Origin: Candidatus Latescibacterota bacterium
Lineage (GTDB): Bacteria > Krumholzibacteriota > Krumholzibacteriia > WVZY01 > JAKEHA01
NCBI GenBank assembly: GCA_022615275.1
Contig: JAKEHA010000112.1
Coordinates: 1 to 18,505, forward strand
Length of the DNA: 18,505 nucleotides
Direction: 5' to 3'
The number at the start of each line of letters is the position of its first letter. Within the stretch, counting starts at the first letter, position 1. Below the pieces are notes generated by a model, which was given only the letters and a program-made list of their open reading frames with translations, was not told where the DNA came from and did no database searches. Shown piece by piece: positions 14,202-18,505 of the stretch. The translations under genes and the position numbers were made by a program.

Positions 14202-14888
14202 ATGGACGCGCGCCCGCGCAGCATTCACGTTTCGGACACCGCCGGCGACGTCTCCGCGCTGGTCGCGACACCGCGCGGCGCGTGGGCCGGCTGCGTCCTT
14301 GCGCACGGCGCGGGTGCGGGGATGCAGCATCCGTTCCTCGCGGAGGTCGCCGCGCTGTCGTTCGACGCGGGTGTTGCGACGCTGCGCTACCAGTTTCCGT
14401 ACATGGAAGGCCGCAAGGGTCGCCCCGATCCGCCGGCGGTGGCGGAACGAACGGTCGAAGCGGCGGTGCGCGCAGCGGGCGAAGAGTTCGCGGGACGGCC
14501 GCTGTTCGCGGGCGGCAAGTCGTTCGGCGGGCGCATGACGTCGCAGGCGGCCTCGCGCGCGCCGCTTGCGGGCGTGCGCGGCCTCGTGTTCCTCGGCTTC
14601 CCGCTGCACGCGCCCAAGCGCCCGAGCATCGCGCGGGCGGCACACCTCGCGAGCGTGGCGGTGCCGATGCTGTTCATCCAAGGCACGCGCGACGACCTCG
14701 CCTCCGTGGAATTGATGCGCGAGGTGTGCGCGTCGCTGGGGGGCCGCGCGACATTGCATGTGGTCGAGGACGGCGATCATTCGTTCAAGGTGCTGAAGCG
14801 AAGCGGCCGCACGAACGAACATGTGATGAATGAGATTCGCGACGTCGTCGTGGCTTGGATGCGGAGCGTTGTCAAAGGAGCCGAATGA
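14202..14888 (+). CDS. Alpha/beta hydrolase, COG3571/TEX30-like
   Basis: This predicted cytosolic serine hydrolase has 228 residues. An early LAHGAGAGMQHPF segment (33-45) supplies the oxyanion-hole region. The nucleophile elbow GGKSFGGRM gives S107, D164 in GTRDDL is the likely acid, and H193 in GDHSF the catalytic His. The HGAGAGM and GGKSFGGRMTSQ pattern is typical of the small hydrolases annotated as KAT8/TEX30-like or dienelactone-hydrolase-like. No natural substrate is known to me. The ATG at 14202 has no SD; an earlier in-frame start at 14142 lies inside the SDR gene and does not look like family sequence. The stop overlaps the rhodanese gene's ATG (ATGA). Confidence 0.88.
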   Translation: MDARPRSIHVSDTAGDVSALVATPRGAWAGCVLAHGAGAGMQHPFLAEVAALSFDAGVATLRYQFPYMEGRKGRPDPPAVAERTVEAAVRAAGEEFAGRPLFAGGKSFGGRMTSQAASRAPLAGVRGLVFLGFPLHAPKRPSIARAAHLASVAVPMLFIQGTRDDLASVELMREVCASLGGRATLHVVEDGDHSFKVLKRSGRTNEHVMNEIRDVVVAWMRSVVKGAE

Positions 14889-15259
14889 AACATTCGAAGC
14901 GTTTCCTCGAGATCGTCAAGGCCATCAAGGCGCGCGTACGCGAGACCGACGTGCAAACGGTCCGCGCGCGCCAGAAGAAGGGCGATACGTTCTACCTGGT
15001 GGACGTGCGCGAAGACAACGAGTGGGACAAGGGGCACCTGCCGGGTGCCATTCACCTCGGCAAGGGTGTCATCGAGCGCGACATCGAGGGCGTGATCCCG
15101 GACGTCGACGCGGAGATCGTGTTGTACTGCGGCGGCGGGTATCGCTCGGTGCTGGCCGCAGAGAACCTCGCGCGCATGGGGTATACCAACGTGGTGTCGA
15201 TGGACGGCGGAATCCGCGGTTGGAGCGAAGCCGGCTTTCCCATCGAGCACGATGACTGA
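14885..15259 (+). CDS. Rhodanese-like single-domain sulfurtransferase
   Basis: This 124-residue rhodanese domain carries a persulfide on its active-site cysteine and may move sulfane sulfur. The signatures are LVDVREDNEWDKGHLPGAIHLGKG (about 38-61) and the active-site loop CGGGYRS, with C82 at its start. The terminal GGIRGW is the usual closing strand. It has no signal peptide; about 30 extra N-terminal residues form a charged helix. A strong SD, AAAGGAG (14874-14880), lies before the ATG at 14885, and the start overlaps the hydrolase stop by four bases. The yigZ start at 15252 overlaps its 3' end by eight bases. The acceptor protein is unknown. Confidence 0.92.
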   Translation: MKHSKRFLEIVKAIKARVRETDVQTVRARQKKGDTFYLVDVREDNEWDKGHLPGAIHLGKGVIERDIEGVIPDVDAEIVLYCGGGYRSVLAAENLARMGYTNVVSMDGGIRGWSEAGFPIEHDD

Positions 15260-15887
15260 CGAGCCCGCACGGCGCTATCCGGTCCCGGCTCGGCGCGTGC
15301 GCGTGGAAGACCGGATCGAGAAGAGCCGTTTCATCGCGAGCGCCGCGCGAGCGGAGTCGTCCCAGGAGGCGCGCGCCTTCGTCGACGCGTTGCGCGCCGA
15401 GTTCCCCGACGCCACCCACCACTGCTTCGCCTTCGTCGCCGGACCACCCGGGAGCACGGGTGCAGTGGGGGCCAGCGACGATGGCGAGCCCGCCGGCACC
15501 GCGGGCCGCCCCATGCTGTCGGTCCTCATGAACTCCGGTGTGGGGGAGATCGTGGTCGTGGTCACGCGCTATTTCGGCGGCGTGAAGCTGGGCAAGGGCG
15601 GGCTGGTGCGCGCCTACACCGGTGCCGTGCAGCACGCGCTGCGCGAGCTGCCCACGATGGAGCGCGTCACGATGCACGATGCGCGCGTCGTGGTTTCCTA
15701 CGCGCAAGCGGACGCGGTGCGACGCGCGCTCGAGCGCGCGGGCGCGTCGATCGTTGGGGAAGAGTTCGCCGCCAACGTGACCTTCGCCATCCGCGTCCCG
15801 GACGACCGTCATACCGACCTCGAGCGTTCCCTCGCGGACGCCACCTCGGGGAGCGCGAGGATCGAATGGCACCCTGGTGGAGAATGA
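15252..15887 (+). CDS. yigZ: YigZ/IMPACT (UPF0029) family protein
   Basis: This 211-residue protein has the two-domain YigZ layout. The N-terminal UPF0029 domain includes KSRFIASAA at 24-32, the ATHHCFAF segment, the SDDGEPAGTAGRPML signature, and the VVTRYFGGVKLGKGGLVRAYTGA signature. A C-terminal ferredoxin-like domain (about 140-205) follows. Bacterial members bind nucleic acids or ribosomes in structural studies, and eukaryotic IMPACT regulates GCN2; the bacterial role is unsettled. It is encoded in a different frame, overlaps the rhodanese stop by eight bases and has no SD of its own, so coupling is likely. The second SDR gene begins 25 bases after its stop. Confidence 0.93.
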   Translation: MTDEPARRYPVPARRVRVEDRIEKSRFIASAARAESSQEARAFVDALRAEFPDATHHCFAFVAGPPGSTGAVGASDDGEPAGTAGRPMLSVLMNSGVGEIVVVVTRYFGGVKLGKGGLVRAYTGAVQHALRELPTMERVTMHDARVVVSYAQADAVRRALERAGASIVGEEFAANVTFAIRVPDDRHTDLERSLADATSGSARIEWHPGGE

Positions 15888-15906
15888 TCCGCTCGTCTGT
15901 TACCAT
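15878..15906 (+). promoter_or_regulatory. Candidate promoter of the second SDR gene
   Basis: TGGAGA (15878-15883, 4/6 to the -35 consensus) and TACCAT (15901-15906) are 17 bp apart. The -10 box ends 6 bases before the ATG at 15913. The same hexamer lies at almost the same distance before the first SDR gene. Confidence 0.45.
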
Positions 15907-15912
15907 GCAGCC

Positions 15913-16692
15913 ATGACCAACCGACTCCAGGGCAAACACGTTTTGATCACCGGTGCCAGCGCCGGCTTCGGCGAAGCCTGTGCGCGCGCGTTCGCCGCCC
16001 ACGGCGCCCACCTCGAATTGTGGGCGCGTCGCCTCGACCGACTGCGGCAGCTCAAGACCGAATTGGAAGGGAAGTACGCGATTGAGATCGGCATCCAGAA
16101 GGTCGACGTGCGCAAGCGCGAGCAAGTTCACGTCGCCGCGGTCGCACTCTTCGAGCGCGACTGGAGGGTCGACGTGCTCGTCAACAACGCCGGCCTCGCG
16201 TCCGGGCTCGCTCCCATCTACGAAGGCGACCTCGACGACTGGGACGCCATGATCGACACCAACGTCAAGGGTCTGCTGTTCGTCACGCGCGAGATTCTGC
16301 CCTCGATGGTGGCGCGCGATTCCGGCCACGTGATCAACGTCGGGAGCGTCGCGGGCTCCTGGATCTATCCCAAGGGCAACGTGTACAACGCGACCAAGTT
16401 CGCGGTGCGCGCACTCACCGAGGCGATGAGCGTCGATTTATTCGGCACGCGCGTGCGCGTCTCGAGCGTTGACCCGGGTGCCGCCGAGACCGAGTTCTCG
16501 GTGGTTCGCTTCCACGGCGATGTGGAGCGCGCGAAGAAGGCGTACGAGGGCTTCCAGCCGCTGTCGGCCGAAGACGTCGCCGACGCGGTGGTCTACGTCG
16601 CCAACACGCCGCCCGACGTCATGGTGACGCGGCTCGTGCTCACCCCGACCGCGCAGCGCAGCCCGACCATGATTCATCGCAAGGAATCGTGA
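15913..16692 (+). CDS. NADP-dependent SDR oxidoreductase, YdfG/serine dehydrogenase-like
   Basis: This classical SDR has 259 residues. The cofactor motif TGASAGFG is at 13-20, followed by WARR (37-40), whose arginines favour NADP. NNAG is at 91-94, S145 lies in VGSVAG, and Y158-x3-K162 in YNATKFA. The block VSSVDPGAAETEFS and the FxPLSAEDVADAVVYVANTPPDVM C-terminal stretch match the YdfG group, which oxidises L-allo-threonine, serine and 3-hydroxy acids. Substrate remains inferred. The ATG at 15913 is preferred over an upstream in-frame ATG at 15877, because the latter lies inside the yigZ 3' end and upstream of the putative -10 box. The stop overlaps the ferredoxin GTG by four bases. Confidence 0.92.
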   Translation: MTNRLQGKHVLITGASAGFGEACARAFAAHGAHLELWARRLDRLRQLKTELEGKYAIEIGIQKVDVRKREQVHVAAVALFERDWRVDVLVNNAGLASGLAPIYEGDLDDWDAMIDTNVKGLLFVTREILPSMVARDSGHVINVGSVAGSWIYPKGNVYNATKFAVRALTEAMSVDLFGTRVRVSSVDPGAAETEFSVVRFHGDVERAKKAYEGFQPLSAEDVADAVVYVANTPPDVMVTRLVLTPTAQRSPTMIHRKES

Positions 16693-17096
16693 GCGACGGC
16701 ATGAGCGACACCCCGCGCCACGACGACGAGATGCTGCGCGCCGCGGAAGCGGTCGGCATACCGAAGGCGCGGCGCCACATCTTCTTGTGCGCCGATCAGA
16801 CCGAGCCGAAGTGTTCGCGCAAAGAGGATTCGCTCGAGTCGTGGGCGTATCTCAAGCGCCGGTTGAAAGAGCTGGGACTGGGCGAGAACGGAGTCGCGCG
16901 CACTAAGGCGAACTGCCTGCGCATCTGCCGCGGCGGCCCGATCGCGGTGGTATATCCGGAGGGAACCTGGTACCGTGGCTGCACGCCCGAAGTGCTCGAG
17001 CGCATCATCCAGGAGCACCTGATCGGGGGAGTGCCGGTCGCCGAGCACGCGTTCCTGACGCAGCCGCTCGCGGGCGGGCCCGTCGAGCCGGAGTGA
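16689..17096 (+). CDS. Thioredoxin-like 2Fe-2S ferredoxin (COG3411)
   Basis: This 135-residue electron carrier has cluster-ligand cysteines C34, C42, C76 and C80, in the pattern C-x7-C and ANCLRIC. This is typical of thioredoxin-fold [2Fe-2S] ferredoxins (Clostridium pasteurianum 2Fe-2S/NuoE-like). The RHIFLCADQTEPKCS and CRGGPIAVVYPEGTWY segments are family hallmarks. I use the GTG at 16689, which overlaps the SDR stop (GTGA); an ATG at 16701 would remove four residues and is equally possible. Neither has an ideal SD, although AAGGA lies three bases before the GTG. Coupling to an SDR suggests co-expression, not necessarily a direct redox partnership. The gene ends four bases from the convergent glycerol-3-phosphate dehydrogenase gene. 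Confidence 0.9.
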   Translation: MSDGMSDTPRHDDEMLRAAEAVGIPKARRHIFLCADQTEPKCSRKEDSLESWAYLKRRLKELGLGENGVARTKANCLRICRGGPIAVVYPEGTWYRGCTPEVLERIIQEHLIGGVPVAEHAFLTQPLAGGPVEPE

Positions 17097-17100
17097 CGCG

Positions 17101-18505
17101 CTAGCGCGCCGGAAGCCAGCGCGCCGCCTTTGCGGTGAACTCCGACACTTGCGACTCCACCCACGCCGAGTCGCGCGATAATTCCAGCGCCATCGTCCGC
17201 GCGACCACGCGCGCGAGTTGTACGCTCCCGCGCGCATCGAGGAAGAGCGCGCGCGAGCGGCGCGCCATGACGTCTTCGAGCGTACGCGCCATGTCGTCGC
17301 GGACCGCGGCGCGCACGAACGCCTCGATACCGTCACCCTCGCCGCTCCCCGCAATCGCCGCGCGCTCGATGGGGTCGTTGGTCCACACAGCGGCGTCGCC
17401 GGAGTGGATCGCGAGCCGGGTCGTGCGCGAGGGCGGCGCCGCCAGCCCGCCCGACGCGACCGCGCGGTCGATAGCGTCTTCCGCCATCGCGCGGTAGGTG
17501 GTCCACTTGCCGCCCGTGATCGTCACCAGGCCGCGCGGCGAGACCACCACGCGGTGATCGCGCCGCAGCGAGGCCGTGTTTGCACCCCCGCGCGCGAGCA
17601 ACGGACGCAGTCCGGCGAAGGCGCTCTTCACGTCGCCGATCGCCGGCGCGCGCGCGAGCACTTTGGACGTGTGCGCGAGCAAGTACGAGACGTCCTCCGG
17701 CGACGCCGCCGGGTCTTCGACCGGCTCGCAGGGCGTGTCGGTGGTGCCGACCAGCACGCGCCCGCGCCACGGAATCAAAAATAGCACGCGGCCGTCGTCG
17801 GTGCGCGGGACCAACAGCGCGGTCTCGCCGGGAAGGAACGCGGCGTCGAGCACGACGTGGGCGCCGCGGCTGGCGCGAACGACGGGAGCGGCCGCGGGAT
17901 CGTCCAGGCGCCGAAGCGCGTCGGCGTGCACGCCGCACGCATTGATCACTACGCGCGCGGGGATCTCGAGCACTCGCTCGCTCTCGCGGTCGCGCACGAC
18001 CACGCCCGCGGCGCGCCCGTCGCGGGAAAGCAGCCCTTCGGCCACGGCGTAGTTGAGAACCACGGCTCCCAGATCGGCCGCGGTGCGCGCGAGGGCCAGC
18101 ACGAGGCGGGCGTCGTCGAACTGGTTGTCTTCGTACAGGACGCCGCCGCGCAGCCGGTCGCTGGACACCCCGGGGACGCGCGCGCTCGCGGCCGCGCGCG
18201 AGAGCACGCGGGTGGCACCCGCGCCGCCCGATAGTGCGTCGTAGAAACGCAGGCCGGCGGCGTAAAAGGCGCGGGAAAACGGACGGCGCGTGGGGATCAG
18301 GAAATCGATCTCGCGCACCAGGCCGGGCGCGTTGCGCAGCACGCGTTCGCGCTCGCGCAGCGACTGCGCCACCAGCCCGACGTGGCCGTCGCGCAGGTAG
18401 CGCACCCCGCCGTGTATGAGCTTGGTGCTCTTGCTGGACGTTCCGGACGCGAAGTCGCCCCGCTCGACGAGGACCGTCGAGAGGCCGCGCGAGGCCGCGT
18501 CGACC
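17101..18505 (-). CDS. glpD: FAD-dependent glycerol-3-phosphate dehydrogenase (5'-truncated by window edge)
   Basis: This membrane-associated flavoenzyme oxidises sn-glycerol-3-phosphate to dihydroxyacetone phosphate and feeds electrons to quinones. About 467 residues are visible. The frame is open to base 18504, so the first FAD-binding GxGxxG motif and the start lie outside the window. The visible part begins VDAASRGLSTVLVERGDFASG. The signature TSSKSTKLIHGGVRYL follows, then LYEDNQFDDARLVL, VINACGVHAD, RASRGAHVVLD, FLIPWRGRVLVGTTDTP and TITGGKWTTYRAMAEDAID. A C-terminal DAO_C-type helical domain ends the protein (DMARTLEDVMARRSRALF). The similar anaerobic GlpA is longer, with a BFD Fe-S domain; none is seen here, which favours GlpD. 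The 3' end is four bases from the ferredoxin gene, with no terminator between them. Confidence 0.93.
   Translation of the reverse strand, partial: VDAASRGLSTVLVERGDFASGTSSKSTKLIHGGVRYLRDGHVGLVAQSLRERERVLRNAPGLVREIDFLIPTRRPFSRAFYAAGLRFYDALSGGAGATRVLSRAAASARVPGVSSDRLRGGVLYEDNQFDDARLVLALARTAADLGAVVLNYAVAEGLLSRDGRAAGVVVRDRESERVLEIPARVVINACGVHADALRRLDDPAAAPVVRASRGAHVVLDAAFLPGETALLVPRTDDGRVLFLIPWRGRVLVGTTDTPCEPVEDPAASPEDVSYLLAHTSKVLARAPAIGDVKSAFAGLRPLLARGGANTASLRRDHRVVVSPRGLVTITGGKWTTYRAMAEDAIDRAVASGGLAAPPSRTTRLAIHSGDAAVWTNDPIERAAIAGSGEGDGIEAFVRAAVRDDMARTLEDVMARRSRALFLDARGSVQLARVVARTMALELSRDSAWVESQVSEFTAKAARWLPAR

Overview
The window is a GC-rich bacterial chromosome segment made mostly of housekeeping genes. 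One compact foreign-looking restriction-modification (R-M) module sits inside it. The order dnaG-rpoD-tRNA(CAT) matches the E. coli macromolecular-synthesis region, where ileX lies close to rpoD. RpoD carries a long proteobacteria-like insertion between regions 1.2 and 2. Strong GC bias, a coiled-coil zinc-ribbon/RNase H pair and rnpB next to recJ suggest a proteobacterial lineage, possibly deltaproteobacterial in the old sense, or a related uncultured phylum. This placement is inference; a 16S or marker-gene search would be needed.

Layout. 2-1225 is the 3' part of dnaG, overlapping rpoD (1222-3036), which ends in a clear intrinsic terminator. A CAT-anticodon tRNA, probably tRNA-Ile2, follows with its own hairpin. 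Next come a zinc-ribbon coiled-coil protein and an RNase HI-type protein with an N-terminal extension (3298-4666).

4670-7150 is visibly less GC-rich and less codon-biased than the rest. It encodes a ribbon-helix-helix (RHH) regulator, a beta-class DNA methyltransferase with a helix-turn-helix (HTH) inserted in its variable region, and a convergent gene for a probable type II restriction enzyme, tentatively BstXI-like. Repeats and a palindrome over the RHH promoter suggest autoregulation.

7216-7589 is rnpB (RNase P RNA). It is followed by recJ, dtd, maf, mtnA and a TauE/SafE-type permease, a tightly packed and mostly overlapping set that covers DNA repair, tRNA and nucleotide quality control and sulfur salvage. 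Then come a DUF2203-type gene whose two halves are in different frames, joined at a perfect TTTCCCG heptamer, and an unrecognised membrane-anchored protein preceded by a palindrome. The next run is SDR - alpha/beta hydrolase - rhodanese - YigZ, followed by a second SDR with a thioredoxin-like 2Fe-2S ferredoxin. The window ends in a convergent, truncated FAD-dependent glycerol-3-phosphate dehydrogenase gene.

The most interesting points are the R-M module with its unusual regulatory arrangement, the putative -1 frameshift, and a recurring -10-like hexamer 6-8 nt before several ATG codons, which suggests leaderless transcripts.
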